DNA of 64,000 nucleotides, taken from the NCBI RefSeq assembly GCF_002863005.1, contig NZ_PKDG01000044.1, positions 1 through 64,000 on the forward strand, in the 5' to 3' direction. Positions 8,762 through 17,591 of the stretch are shown piece after piece. A program made the position numbers and the translations under genes. Under the pieces are notes generated by a model that ran no database searches, was not told where the DNA came from, and was given only the letters and a program-made list of their open reading frames with translations. How positions within the stretch are numbered: position 1 is the first letter of the stretch; each line of letters begins with the position of its first letter. This stretch comes from Pseudoxanthomonas sp. GTDB taxonomy: Bacteria > Pseudomonadota > Gammaproteobacteria > Xanthomonadales > Xanthomonadaceae.

Positions 8762-9948
8762 CCTGCTCCGAATACCAGTACGGCGTTGCTGCCACCGAAC
8801 GCGAACGACTGGCTCAGCACATGGCGCAGCGGCCCGTTGGCGGTGGCGCCGGGTGCCACGAACGCCAGCGGCGGAAGGTCGCCGTCGACGACGCCATCCC
8901 ACCAGTGCGGTGGCAGCCGATGGCGGGGATTGTCGGTCATCGCCAGCCAGCACAGGCCGGCTTCGATCGCGCCCGCGGCACCGAGCGTATGCCCGGTCAA
9001 CGGCTTGGTGGAACTCGCCGGCACCTCACCGCCGAGCGCCGCCGTCACCGCTCGGCTTTCCATCGCGTCGTTCTGCGGCGTCGCGGTTCCGTGCAGGTTG
9101 ACGTAATCGATCTGCGACGGCGACAGCTGCGCGCGCGCCAGCGCCTGGCCGATGGCGGTGACGGCACCGATGCCCTGCGGCTCGGGCGCCGAGATGTGGT
9201 GTGCGTCGGCGGTCTCGCCCCACCCCGCGAGGCGGACGGGGCCTTCCGCACGCGTCATCAGGAACAGTGCCGCCCCTTCGCCGATGTTGATGCCGTGGCG
9301 GTTCGCCGAGAATGGGTTGCAGCGCTCGGCCGACACGGACTCCAGCGCCATGAAGCCGCGCACGGTGAACTCGCACAGCGAATCCGATCCCCCTGTGATC
9401 ACCGCATCGACCAGTCCGCTGCGCAGCAGGCGGGCCGCCGATGCCATGGCCTTCGCGCTGGAAGAGCACGCCGTGGAGATCGTCCAGGCGGGACCGCGGG
9501 CGCCCGATTCGGCGGCGAGGAAGCGCGACGGCGCGCCGATTTCCTGCTGCACGTAATGGAAGCCGTCGGGCCATTGCCGGTGATGCTGCCAGTGCGTCAT
9601 CGCCCGTTCGGCCTCGCCGATGCCGGAGGTACTGGTGCCGACCACGATGGCGACCCGCGCGGGGCCGTGCCGGTCGATGGCCTGCTGCACGGCGTCCCCG
9701 ATCTGGAGGTAGGCCGCACGCAGCAAGGCATTGTTGCGACCGTGCAACGGGAGCGGATGATGCGCGAGCGACGGCAGGCCGCCCTCGACCGTCCCCAGTG
9801 CGAGGCTTCGCCCGGGCATGAACGTGTCGTCGAGCATCACACCACCCGGCGCGTCATCGCGGAACAGCGCCTCGCGCACGGCCTCCGTCCCCTCGCCGAG
9901 CGCACAGACGATGCCGAGCTCGTTCAGGAAGATCGCACCGCCCCTCAT
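8758..9948 (-). CDS. apeO: Beta-ketoacyl-ACP synthase (ApeO-like)
   Basis: 396-aa ketosynthase with active-site Cys161 (STACSSSAKA), HGTATPQND and GHTLGAAGA motifs, so it retains a complete Cys-His-His triad. In characterised aryl-polyene systems ApeO forms the elongating complex with the chain-length-factor-like ApeC; the ApeC counterpart here is the first gene of the operon at 21919-22656. ATGA overlaps join it to the lipoprotein gene upstream and the dehydratase downstream. Confidence 0.9.
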   Translation of the reverse strand: MRGGAIFLNELGIVCALGEGTEAVREALFRDDAPGGVMLDDTFMPGRSLALGTVEGGLPSLAHHPLPLHGRNNALLRAAYLQIGDAVQQAIDRHGPARVAIVVGTSTSGIGEAERAMTHWQHHRQWPDGFHYVQQEIGAPSRFLAAESGARGPAWTISTACSSSAKAMASAARLLRSGLVDAVITGGSDSLCEFTVRGFMALESVSAERCNPFSANRHGINIGEGAALFLMTRAEGPVRLAGWGETADAHHISAPEPQGIGAVTAIGQALARAQLSPSQIDYVNLHGTATPQNDAMESRAVTAALGGEVPASSTKPLTGHTLGAAGAIEAGLCWLAMTDNPRHRLPPHWWDGVVDGDLPPLAFVAPGATANGPLRHVLSQSFAFGGSNAVLVFGAG

Positions 9949-10493
9949 GGATCCAGCGCTCCGCCGGCCACGGATTCGATCGTCAGTTCGTAGTCGTCGA
10001 CGCCATTGCGTACGCGCAGCGTCGTGGCATCGACCTGCTCGCGCTGCAACCAGACCTGTCCGTTCCTGCGCAACTCACGGAACGCCCCTTGCTCGACCAG
10101 CGTCCAGTCCGCGGGAAGTACGGCCCGGATCGCATCCGCCGGCCACAGGCTGAACTGCACATCGTCGAGCACCCGCTCGCCGCGGACGGCAGCGGGCAGC
10201 CACGCCGCGCGTTGCTCTACGAGCGCCTTGCCATCCCACTGCAGCTGCACGCCGGTCCGGCCCATGGCCTGTACCGCGAGCCGGACATCGGTGGCGTCGA
10301 CTTCCAGCAGCGCATCCAGTTCGCGCACGTGCGGGCCGAAACGGAACACCAGGCGCTGTTGCACGGCCAGGTCGTGGCCCAGCGCCGCAGGCGCCAGTCG
10401 CAACGCGGGAAGTTCCACCGCGGGCTTTTGCGGACGCGTTGCGCATCCCGCCAGCAGCACGCCGGCGAGCAGCAGTGCGATCAACCGGTGCAC
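9945..10493 (-). CDS. apeN: DUF3261 lipoprotein (ApeN-like)
   Basis: 182-aa predicted outer-membrane lipoprotein. The hydrophobic leader LIALLLAGVLLAGC gives a good lipobox with Cys near residue 16. The remainder matches the DUF3261 family found in aryl-polyene loci beside LolA-like and MMPL-type proteins, where a role in moving the pigment to the outer membrane is proposed. The start is a GTG at 10493 that overlaps the halogenase-like gene by 13 bp; a TTG at 10484 is an alternative. Confidence 0.82.
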   Translation of the reverse strand: MHRLIALLLAGVLLAGCATRPQKPAVELPALRLAPAALGHDLAVQQRLVFRFGPHVRELDALLEVDATDVRLAVQAMGRTGVQLQWDGKALVEQRAAWLPAAVRGERVLDDVQFSLWPADAIRAVLPADWTLVEQGAFRELRRNGQVWLQREQVDATTLRVRNGVDDYELTIESVAGGALDP

Positions 10494-11713
10494 AGCTGCT
10501 CCAGCACCTGCAGGCGGCGCTGCGTGTCGGCCACGTAGGGATTCTTCTTGTCCCAGGCATAGCCGGCGAGGATCGAACAGATCATGCGTCGGATGTCCGG
10601 CTGCGGATCCGGGTGGAAGATGATCTTCTGGAAACCACCCGCGTACCACGACTCGACGAAACGGCGGAAGGTCTGCACGCCGCCACGCAGCGGAATGGCG
10701 AACTCGGTCTCCCAGTCCACCGGTTCGCCGGCGTAGTGGCGGCGCAGGCATTCGCTGGCGAGTTGCGCCGACTTGAACGCGATGGTCACACCCGAGGAAA
10801 ACACCGGATCGAGGAACTCGCCCGCATTGCCCAGCAGCGCATAACCCGGTCCCCACAGCGAGGCTACGTTGGCGGAGTAGCCGGTGATCTGGCGTACCGG
10901 CAGCACCGCCCATTCGGCGTTCTTCAGCAACCGCGTCAGGTTGGGGTCTTCGCCGACGATGGCCTGCAGGCGCTCCAGGTCGGTGCCCGCGTAGCGATCG
11001 AGGAACGCGGTTTCCGCCACCACGCCGAGCGAGCAGCAGCCATTCGAGAACGGGATGGTCCAGTACCAGACGTCGACGTGTTCCGGATGCGTGGTGATCA
11101 GGATCTTGTTGCGATCGAAGCCCGCGCCGGGGGGGATATGGTCGCGCACGTGGGTGAAGATGGCGCCGCGTACCGGGAAGTTCGACGGCGACTCGAGCTT
11201 CAGCAGGCGCGGCAGCAGTCGGCCGAAGCCGCTGGCGTCGAGCATGAAGTCGGCTTCGATCACGTACTCCTCGCCGTCCGGCGAGCGCACGGTGACGCGC
11301 GGAGCATGACCGGGCTCGGCGGACAGCACCTCGTGGCGGTAGCGCACCTCGGCCCCCATGCGCTCGGCGCCCTTCGCCAGGACATGGTCGAAGTCGGCAC
11401 GCTGCACCTGGTACGTGGTCCCCCAGCCCTCCGAGAACTTGTCGCGGAAATCGAACTCGGTGGTGCGCTCCCCGCGCACGAAAGCGGCGCCGTTCTTGTA
11501 CTGGAAGCCCGCCTCCACCACGTCCTGCAGGAGTCCGGCGGCCTGGATGTATTCCATGCTCTGCGGGAGGAGGCTCTCGCCGATGGAAAAGCGCGGGAAC
11601 TGTTCGCGCTCGATGATGAGGACCTTGCGACCTTGCTGCCGCAGCAGGGCGGCCGCCACCGAGCCGGCGGGGCCTGCGCCGATGATCAGGATGTCGGTGC
11701 GTTCCGTTTTCAT
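10481..11713 (-). CDS. FAD-dependent halogenase-like oxidoreductase in pigment operon
   Basis: 410-aa flavoprotein of the flavin-dependent halogenase / p-hydroxybenzoate hydroxylase superfamily. The FAD-binding GAGPAG is at residues 12-17 and the PRFSIGESLLP motif at about 40-50. WYWTIP at 216-221 matches the WxWxIP signature of flavin-dependent halogenases. Lys73 in FQYKNGA is a candidate for the catalytic lysine. Xanthomonadins are brominated aryl polyenes, so ring halogenation is the obvious hypothesis, but substrate and halide are inferred. It needs a flavin reductase, none of which is seen in the operon. ATGA overlap with the MMPL gene. Confidence 0.85.
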   Translation of the reverse strand: MKTERTDILIIGAGPAGSVAAALLRQQGRKVLIIEREQFPRFSIGESLLPQSMEYIQAAGLLQDVVEAGFQYKNGAAFVRGERTTEFDFRDKFSEGWGTTYQVQRADFDHVLAKGAERMGAEVRYRHEVLSAEPGHAPRVTVRSPDGEEYVIEADFMLDASGFGRLLPRLLKLESPSNFPVRGAIFTHVRDHIPPGAGFDRNKILITTHPEHVDVWYWTIPFSNGCCSLGVVAETAFLDRYAGTDLERLQAIVGEDPNLTRLLKNAEWAVLPVRQITGYSANVASLWGPGYALLGNAGEFLDPVFSSGVTIAFKSAQLASECLRRHYAGEPVDWETEFAIPLRGGVQTFRRFVESWYAGGFQKIIFHPDPQPDIRRMICSILAGYAWDKKNPYVADTQRRLQVLEQLCTG

Positions 11714-14091
11714 TCCACGTCGTGTCCAGGCAAGGGAGAAACATCCGGCGCAGGCCGGAACAGGGGCGACAGCAGCCAGACCAGGCCGATGCCGAACAGC
11801 AGGGTCAGGCCGAACGCGCGCAAGGCAGGCGTCGCCGACAGCCCCAGCAGGCCGAACGACAGCCAGGTACTGGCCGCCCCCACGCATACCGCGAGCCACG
11901 CGCTGGCATCGCCACGGTGCTCGACCAGGAAGATGCCGTAGTCGATCCCCATGCCGAGCAAGAGCATCAGCGCCAGCACGTTGAACAACTGCAACGGCTG
12001 GCCCAGCCAGCCCAGCAATGCCACGGTCAGCACGCCCGCCAGCACCGTCGGCGTGATCACACGCCAGGCCTGTCCGCGATAGCGTACGGCCAGCACCACG
12101 AACACCACTGCCACGCCCGCCAGCAGCAGCCAGGACATCATGTGGCGGTAGTGCGTGAGGAGGCGTGAAATGTCGGCCGTGCGATCGACCCAGCGCACAC
12201 CCTCGAGACCCACCGCCTGCGCCGCGAACGTTGCGAGGGCGTCCGGCCGCGACAGGTCGTTGACCATCACCACCGACGCCACACCCTCGCCCACCTGCCC
12301 GAGCCAGAGATGGCGCACCGGCAGCGATGCCGGCGATGCGAGGAAGGCCTCGATGTCCATCGCCGCCGGGGCGAATTCGCCGCGCGCCACCGACTCTCCG
12401 GTGACCGCGGACAAGCGCGCCAGTACGTCGCGCTCGATACGCGACGTCAGCGCAGCATCTTCGTCCTGTTGGCGCTTCGAGGGCAGCCAATCGCTCAGTG
12501 CGCGGTGACCACCGACCTTCCCGTTCGCCTCCGCTTCGCGAAGGCGCGCCACCAGGCGTTCCTCGCGTTGCAGCACCTGTTCGGCATCGCGCCCCTGCAC
12601 GAGGAAGAACTGCGCCGGGCTGGGCATGCCCAGCAGGCGACCGACATCGCGCTGCTGCGTGATCAGCGCCGGTGGCGACGACTGCAGGCCGCGAAGGTCG
12701 TCCTTGCCCTGTACGCGCATCAGGCCGGGCACCGCGATGGCCAGGACGACGACGGCGAGCGCGACACCGCCACGACGACCGGACAGGCGCGGCCATCGCG
12801 CCAGCGTACCGCCCAGCCAACGCGAGAAGCCGGTCGTGCGGACCTGCCCACCATCCAGCCACGGGAAGAAGAAGATCACCGTCAGGAAGGCCGACGCCAG
12901 GCCGACCACGGAGAACAGCGCCATCTGCCGCAGGCCGGGGAACGGTGCCAGCCCCAGCGCCAGATACGCCATGGCGCTGGTCAGCAGTGCCAGCCACAGG
13001 CCGGGCAGCAGATGGCGCAGCAGCGACCAGCGTCGCTCGCTGGCCACGCCCTGACGCGATGCGAACCAGTGGATGCCGTAGTCCTCCGCCACGCCAACGA
13101 GGCTTGCGCCGAAGATCAGCGTCAGCAGGTGCACCTTTCCGAAAACCAGCACAGTGACCGTCATCGCGACCGCGCAGCCGACCAGCAGCGACATCGCCAC
13201 CAGCAACAGGGGACGCAGCGAGCGGAACGCCAGCCACACCAGCAGCAGCACGGCCGCCAGCGAGCCCCAGCCGATGGTATTGACCTCGCGGCGGGCCTGC
13301 ACCGCGGCCGATTCGGCATGCAGGGGCACCCCGGCCTTCAGCACGCGGATGCCGGGCGCCGCCGCCATCGCGGCGCCGGTCGCCGCGTCGAGCAGATCCT
13401 GCAGATGGCGTTCGCCGTCCAGCCTGAAGGCCGAGGTGCGCAACGTGTACTGCAGCACCGCCCAGTGGCGGTTCTCGACCTGCAGCAGTCCGTCACCGTC
13501 CACTGCCATCCCCGACGCGGCCGCCTGCGCCTGCCACCACTGCGGCCACAGTCCGAGTGGATCGCTGCGCCACTCGGTCAGGCGCGGCGCCCCCATGGGA
13601 CCGTACAGCGACGCCAGTGCGGACTCGGCCAAGGCTTCGGGCGTCGCCTGCGCCAGCGTGTCCCGCTGGGACGCAGTCAGCAAGCGATCGCGATGCGGTG
13701 CCAGCACGTCGCGCGCCTGGGCGAACCAGTCTTCCGGCGACCCAGCCGACGCCAGCATCGCCTGCGCCGCCGGGCGTGCAAGCGACGCCTCGAACGCCGC
13801 CCGTGCCTTCAGCGCGTCCTCCACCTCCGTGGCGCCCAGCATGACCACCACGTCGCGCGCACTGTTCTCCGCGATGCGTCGGGTCGCATCGGACACCGTC
13901 GGGTCGCCGGCCTCCTGGGGCAGCAGCGCCAGCACGTCGCTGTCGATGCGCGGCGACTGCCAGAACCGCCATTGGTGCCACGCCACGGCGGCCAGTACCA
14001 CCAACCACGCCACGGCAAGCCAGCGCCAGCCGCGCAACGGTCGCACCCTCGTCACCGCGGGCACAGGATCACTCAAACCGGGCCGCCTCAT
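11710..14091 (-). CDS. apeM: MMPL/RND-type exporter (ApeM-like)
   Basis: 793-aa inner-membrane protein with the duplicated RND/MMPL layout: one N-terminal helix, a large periplasmic region (about residues 45-270), five to six helices, and the same pattern repeated in the C-terminal half, about 12 helices in total. The two helix blocks are near residues 270-420 and 650-780. In aryl-polyene loci this exporter class is thought to pass the lipid-linked pigment to the LolA-like carrier. It overlaps the LolA-like gene by 23 bp. Confidence 0.9.
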   Translation of the reverse strand: MRRPGLSDPVPAVTRVRPLRGWRWLAVAWLVVLAAVAWHQWRFWQSPRIDSDVLALLPQEAGDPTVSDATRRIAENSARDVVVMLGATEVEDALKARAAFEASLARPAAQAMLASAGSPEDWFAQARDVLAPHRDRLLTASQRDTLAQATPEALAESALASLYGPMGAPRLTEWRSDPLGLWPQWWQAQAAASGMAVDGDGLLQVENRHWAVLQYTLRTSAFRLDGERHLQDLLDAATGAAMAAAPGIRVLKAGVPLHAESAAVQARREVNTIGWGSLAAVLLLVWLAFRSLRPLLLVAMSLLVGCAVAMTVTVLVFGKVHLLTLIFGASLVGVAEDYGIHWFASRQGVASERRWSLLRHLLPGLWLALLTSAMAYLALGLAPFPGLRQMALFSVVGLASAFLTVIFFFPWLDGGQVRTTGFSRWLGGTLARWPRLSGRRGGVALAVVVLAIAVPGLMRVQGKDDLRGLQSSPPALITQQRDVGRLLGMPSPAQFFLVQGRDAEQVLQREERLVARLREAEANGKVGGHRALSDWLPSKRQQDEDAALTSRIERDVLARLSAVTGESVARGEFAPAAMDIEAFLASPASLPVRHLWLGQVGEGVASVVMVNDLSRPDALATFAAQAVGLEGVRWVDRTADISRLLTHYRHMMSWLLLAGVAVVFVVLAVRYRGQAWRVITPTVLAGVLTVALLGWLGQPLQLFNVLALMLLLGMGIDYGIFLVEHRGDASAWLAVCVGAASTWLSFGLLGLSATPALRAFGLTLLFGIGLVWLLSPLFRPAPDVSPLPGHDVE

Positions 14092-14695
14092 CGCGCGACA
14101 GGGTCGCGGGCGATTCGCTCATGCCGCTGAAGCGCAGGCGCGTGAGGTCGCCGTTGGCCTCGCGCAGCTCCACCTCACGAACATAGCGGTCGCCCGACAG
14201 GCGCACCGAGGTGAATGCCTGCGCCACCTGCCGCGAACGTGGCACCAGCGTCATCTTCCAGCCACGCGCCACAGGCTCCGCCTTCACCTCGAAGGTCGAC
14301 GTCAGCGCCTTCATGTCGCCGCTCATCAGCGCGAACATCATCGCGTTGACACTGCGAAGCCCGGGTTGTTGCCGGCCATCGACTTCCACCCGGCGGCTGC
14401 CGTCGCGCTGGCGGCTGAGGATGCGGTCCTGCGTGATGACGGTTTCGGACGGGAACGGCGCCGTCGTCGACCACACCACGCCCTTGTCGCGCACCAGCAG
14501 GAAACGGCCATTCGAGCGCAGCGGATTCCTGAAGCCGGCCACCTGCTTTTCCTGGCTGAACTCGCCCCGCAACAGTGGCACCTGTGCCACCTGGGAGCGC
14601 ACCTCCGCCAACGGATCGGCGGACGCCGGGTTGACGATTCCACCCGCCATGAGGGCAAGCGCGAAAGCGGAAACGAGACCGCGGATCTTGTTCAT
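14069..14695 (-). CDS. apeL: LolA-like outer-membrane lipid carrier (ApeL-like)
   Basis: 208-aa periplasmic protein with a signal peptide ending in NPASA near residue 26 and a LolA-type fold: FSQEKQVAGFRNPLRSNGRF and the VVWSTTAPF segment are typical. It should carry the hydrophobic polyene lipid across the periplasm. It sits between the thioesterase (ATGA overlap) and the MMPL exporter, the arrangement seen in ape loci. The cell's general LolA is expected elsewhere in the genome. Confidence 0.85.
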   Translation of the reverse strand: MNKIRGLVSAFALALMAGGIVNPASADPLAEVRSQVAQVPLLRGEFSQEKQVAGFRNPLRSNGRFLLVRDKGVVWSTTAPFPSETVITQDRILSRQRDGSRRVEVDGRQQPGLRSVNAMMFALMSGDMKALTSTFEVKAEPVARGWKMTLVPRSRQVAQAFTSVRLSGDRYVREVELREANGDLTRLRFSGMSESPATLSRDEAARFE

Positions 14696-15129
14696 GGCGC
14701 AGCGACTCCCAACCGTTCCCACAGGACAGGCGGGCACTGATAGCGCATCTCGCCTGAAGCGGCGTCGACCGCCACCTGGATCGTGTGCGCGCGCGTCAGC
14801 ACCTCGCCGCTGCCGGCGTCGCGAATCTCGTAGTCCATCCTCAAGCGGTTCTCCCACTCGCTGATGCGGGCCGTCACGAGCAGGGCCTGCGCGTACCGCA
14901 GCGGCCGGATGTACTTCACGCGCGTATCGACGATCGGCCACATGTAGCCGGATGCATGCATCTGCGGATAGTCGTAGTCGAACCGCTGCAGCAACGCGCA
15001 ACGGGCGATTTCAAGGTACTTGAAGTAATGGCCGTGCCAGACCACCTGCATGGCATCGCAATCGTGGAAGGCGGGTCTGAGCGGGATCTCGATCGCCAGG
15101 TCGGCGCGCAGGTCAGGCGGCATAGACAT
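14692..15129 (-). CDS. apeK: Acyl-ACP/CoA thioesterase, 4HBT family (ApeK-like)
   Basis: 145-aa hotdog thioesterase of the YbgC/4-hydroxybenzoyl-CoA type. It has the catalytic Asp in HDCDAMQVVWHGHYFKYLE near residue 23. It may release or proofread acyl chains on the ACPs. The ATG at 15129 is preferred because GGAGG lies 9 bases upstream; the ATG at 15123 is possible. The start overlaps the ammonia-lyase gene by 17 bp and the stop overlaps the LolA-like start. Confidence 0.86.
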   Translation of the reverse strand: MSMPPDLRADLAIEIPLRPAFHDCDAMQVVWHGHYFKYLEIARCALLQRFDYDYPQMHASGYMWPIVDTRVKYIRPLRYAQALLVTARISEWENRLRMDYEIRDAGSGEVLTRAHTIQVAVDAASGEMRYQCPPVLWERLGVAAP

Positions 15130-16654
15130 CCCAGCGTTCCTCCCGGATGTCGACCAGCAGCTGGCGCAGTTCGCCATCCAGTGCGCGATCCTCCTCGACC
15201 AGCGCGATGCGCGCCTGCAGGTCGGCGTACATCGTCGCCGGGCCTTCGCCCAGCGTGGATTGCAGCCCGACGCGCTCGCGCAGGGCCAGTGCCTGGCGTG
15301 CGGCGATCAGCATGCCGGCGACCACCTGCTCGGTCAGCTCGATCACGCGCAGGCAGTCGCGCGCCGCGATCGTCCCCATGCTCACCTTGTCCTGGTTGTG
15401 GCATTCCGTGGACCGGGAGAACACCGACGCCGGCATCGTCAGCTTCAAGGCCTCGGCGGTCCACGCCGACACGCTGATCTGCAACGCCTTCAGGCCGTGG
15501 TTGATCGCCGCGCGCGGCCCGGTCGCGCCGGACAGGTTCGCCGGCAGGCCGTGGTTGTAGCGCGCATCCACGATCAGGGCCAGCTGCCGGTCCAGCAGGT
15601 CGGCCACATTGGCCACGGTGTTCTTCAGCGAATCCATCGCGAACGCGATGTGTCCGCCATAGAAGTGGCCTCCGTGCAGGATCTGCTCGCGCTCGGGGTC
15701 GATCAGCGGATTGTCGTTGGCGCTGTTGAGTTCGGTCTCGATCAGCTGGCGCAGGAACGGCAGTGCGTCCTCCAGCACACCGATCACGTGCGGCGCGCAA
15801 CGCAACGAGTAACGGTCCTGCAGGCGCTGCTCGTTGCGGGGCGGCCGGTCGCTGTGCAGGTCTTCGCGCAATCGCTGCGCCACGCGCGACTGGCCGGGAT
15901 GCGGCTTCGCGGCGAACAGTACGGCGTCGAAATGGTGCGCGTTGCCGTCGGCGGCCAGCACGTTGAACGCGGTCAACCGCGTCGCCAGGCGCGACAGGTA
16001 TTCGGCGCGATGGAACGCCAGGCAGGCGAGCGCAGTCATCACGGCGGTTCCGTTCATGATCGCCAGTCCCTCCTTGGGACGCAGCGTCAGCGGCGCCATG
16101 CCGATCTCGGCGAGCGCGTCGCGTGCCGGACGCTGGCGCCCGCCGTGCATGACGTCGCGCTCGCCGCACAGCACGGCGGCCACGTACGACAGCGGCGTCA
16201 GGTCGCCGCTCGCACCGACCGATCCTTCCGCGGGAATCAGGGGCAGCACGTCGTGGCGCAGCAGGGTCGCCAACCCTTCCAGCAGCGGCACGCTGACACC
16301 GGACATACCCCGCACCAGCGACGCCAGCCGCGCCGCCAGCACCGCACGTGTCTCGGTTTCGTCCAGGAAGCGGCCGAGGCCGCACCCATGGTAGGTGTAC
16401 AGGTGGTGCGGCAGTTCCGCGACCAGTGCCGGCGGGATGTTCACCGTGCAGGAATCGCCATACCCGGTGGTGACGCCATAGATGACGCCCTCCTCCTCCA
16501 GCAGTCGACTGAGGAAGTCGGCGCCGCGCGCGATGCGCGCCCGGAAGGCCGGATCTGCGGACAGCACCGGCGACACGCGGCGCTGCGCCAGGGCGACGAC
16601 GTCCTCGATGCGCAGCGGAGCGTCGCCGAAGACCGGCGCCACGGAGTCATTCAT
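15113..16654 (-). CDS. Aromatic amino acid ammonia-lyase (HAL/TAL family)
   Basis: 513-aa MIO-dependent lyase. The MIO-forming triad Ala-Ser-Gly is at residues 148-150 (ASGDLTPL) and the catalytic Tyr59 in YGVTTGYG. The selectivity loop reads LPHHLYTYHG, with His84-Leu85 at the position where bacterial tyrosine ammonia-lyases carry His-Leu; HutH enzymes have Ser-His and PALs Phe-Leu. A TAL-like activity giving a coumarate-type acid for the aryl starter is therefore a reasonable inference. No other hut gene is nearby. An ATG at 16666 is an alternative start. Overlaps both neighbours. Confidence 0.88.
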   Translation of the reverse strand: MNDSVAPVFGDAPLRIEDVVALAQRRVSPVLSADPAFRARIARGADFLSRLLEEEGVIYGVTTGYGDSCTVNIPPALVAELPHHLYTYHGCGLGRFLDETETRAVLAARLASLVRGMSGVSVPLLEGLATLLRHDVLPLIPAEGSVGASGDLTPLSYVAAVLCGERDVMHGGRQRPARDALAEIGMAPLTLRPKEGLAIMNGTAVMTALACLAFHRAEYLSRLATRLTAFNVLAADGNAHHFDAVLFAAKPHPGQSRVAQRLREDLHSDRPPRNEQRLQDRYSLRCAPHVIGVLEDALPFLRQLIETELNSANDNPLIDPEREQILHGGHFYGGHIAFAMDSLKNTVANVADLLDRQLALIVDARYNHGLPANLSGATGPRAAINHGLKALQISVSAWTAEALKLTMPASVFSRSTECHNQDKVSMGTIAARDCLRVIELTEQVVAGMLIAARQALALRERVGLQSTLGEGPATMYADLQARIALVEEDRALDGELRQLLVDIREERWDVYAA

Positions 16655-17591
16655 TGCGGGGCTCATTCGGTACCTGATCCCAGAAGGGGTAGAAGTTGAA
16701 CCAGTCGTAGGGCGACAGGTGGACCTGCTGTTCCAGCCACCGCGCGAACTGCGCAGCGTAGCCGGCCAGGGCGGCATCGCGCGAGCCGCGCGGCAACGCG
16801 ATGCGTTCGGCGAACGCGTCCATGCGCACCCGGTAGCCGTCGCCTTCATGCGTGCACGCCATGGTGAACACCGGGCACTTCAGCGCGGCACCCAGCACGT
16901 AGGCGCCGATCGGGAACGGGGCTTCATGGCCCAGGAAGGAGGCGGTCACCGTACGCCCGCCGCGCAGCGGGACGCGATCGCCGGCGATGGCGACGAACTC
17001 GCCCCGCGCCACGCGCTCGGACAACCTCACCGCATCGGCGGGCCCCAGGTCCGTGACCTGGAGCAGTTCCACGCGCGTGGTCTCGTCCAGGCGACGCATC
17101 ATGCGGTTGAAGCGCTCGGCGTGCGCCGTGTGCACCAGCGCCGTAAGGCGAAGGCCGGGAACCTGCTCGGCCATCACCTGGCAGAGCTCCAGACATCCCA
17201 GGTGCCCGGTGACGATCAGCCCGCCCTCCCCCGACCTGACCCGCGCCAGCACGCCCTCCCGCTGCATGCGGACGCGTCCGATCGGGTAGCGGTGGCCCAG
17301 CGCGAGGATCTTGTCGAGCATCGTCTCGGCGAACATCGCGAAGTGGTGCAGGCTCTGCCACACGCCCGGCCGCGACGGCGGCACGCCCGAATGGGCATGC
17401 AGGCGCCGCAGGTACTGTAGCGACGCACGCCGCGCGGTGCCATTGAGCAGCCAATGCACGAGGACCACCGGATAGACGCACAAGCGGAAGGGCCAGCGCC
17501 CCAGCCAGCGATGCACCGCGCAGAGCAGCAGGATCCCGCGTACGGACGTGGATTCGCCGATGTCGGCCCAGTGCTCGCTGCGCCGGCTCAT
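16647..17591 (-). CDS. LpxL/HtrB-family lipid acyltransferase in pigment operon
   Basis: 314-aa membrane-associated acyltransferase resembling lauroyl acyltransferases of lipid A synthesis. An N-terminal hydrophobic segment (about residues 21-50) is followed by the H-x4-E motif in TGHLGCLELC and by the AGDRVPLRGG segment. In the aryl-polyene pathway it would attach the polyene acyl chain to a glycolipid or lipid carrier. It follows the GT2 gene with an ATGA overlap. In some ape loci these two activities are fused (ApeJ); here they are separate. Confidence 0.85.
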   Translation of the reverse strand: MSRRSEHWADIGESTSVRGILLLCAVHRWLGRWPFRLCVYPVVLVHWLLNGTARRASLQYLRRLHAHSGVPPSRPGVWQSLHHFAMFAETMLDKILALGHRYPIGRVRMQREGVLARVRSGEGGLIVTGHLGCLELCQVMAEQVPGLRLTALVHTAHAERFNRMMRRLDETTRVELLQVTDLGPADAVRLSERVARGEFVAIAGDRVPLRGGRTVTASFLGHEAPFPIGAYVLGAALKCPVFTMACTHEGDGYRVRMDAFAERIALPRGSRDAALAGYAAQFARWLEQQVHLSPYDWFNFYPFWDQVPNEPRNE

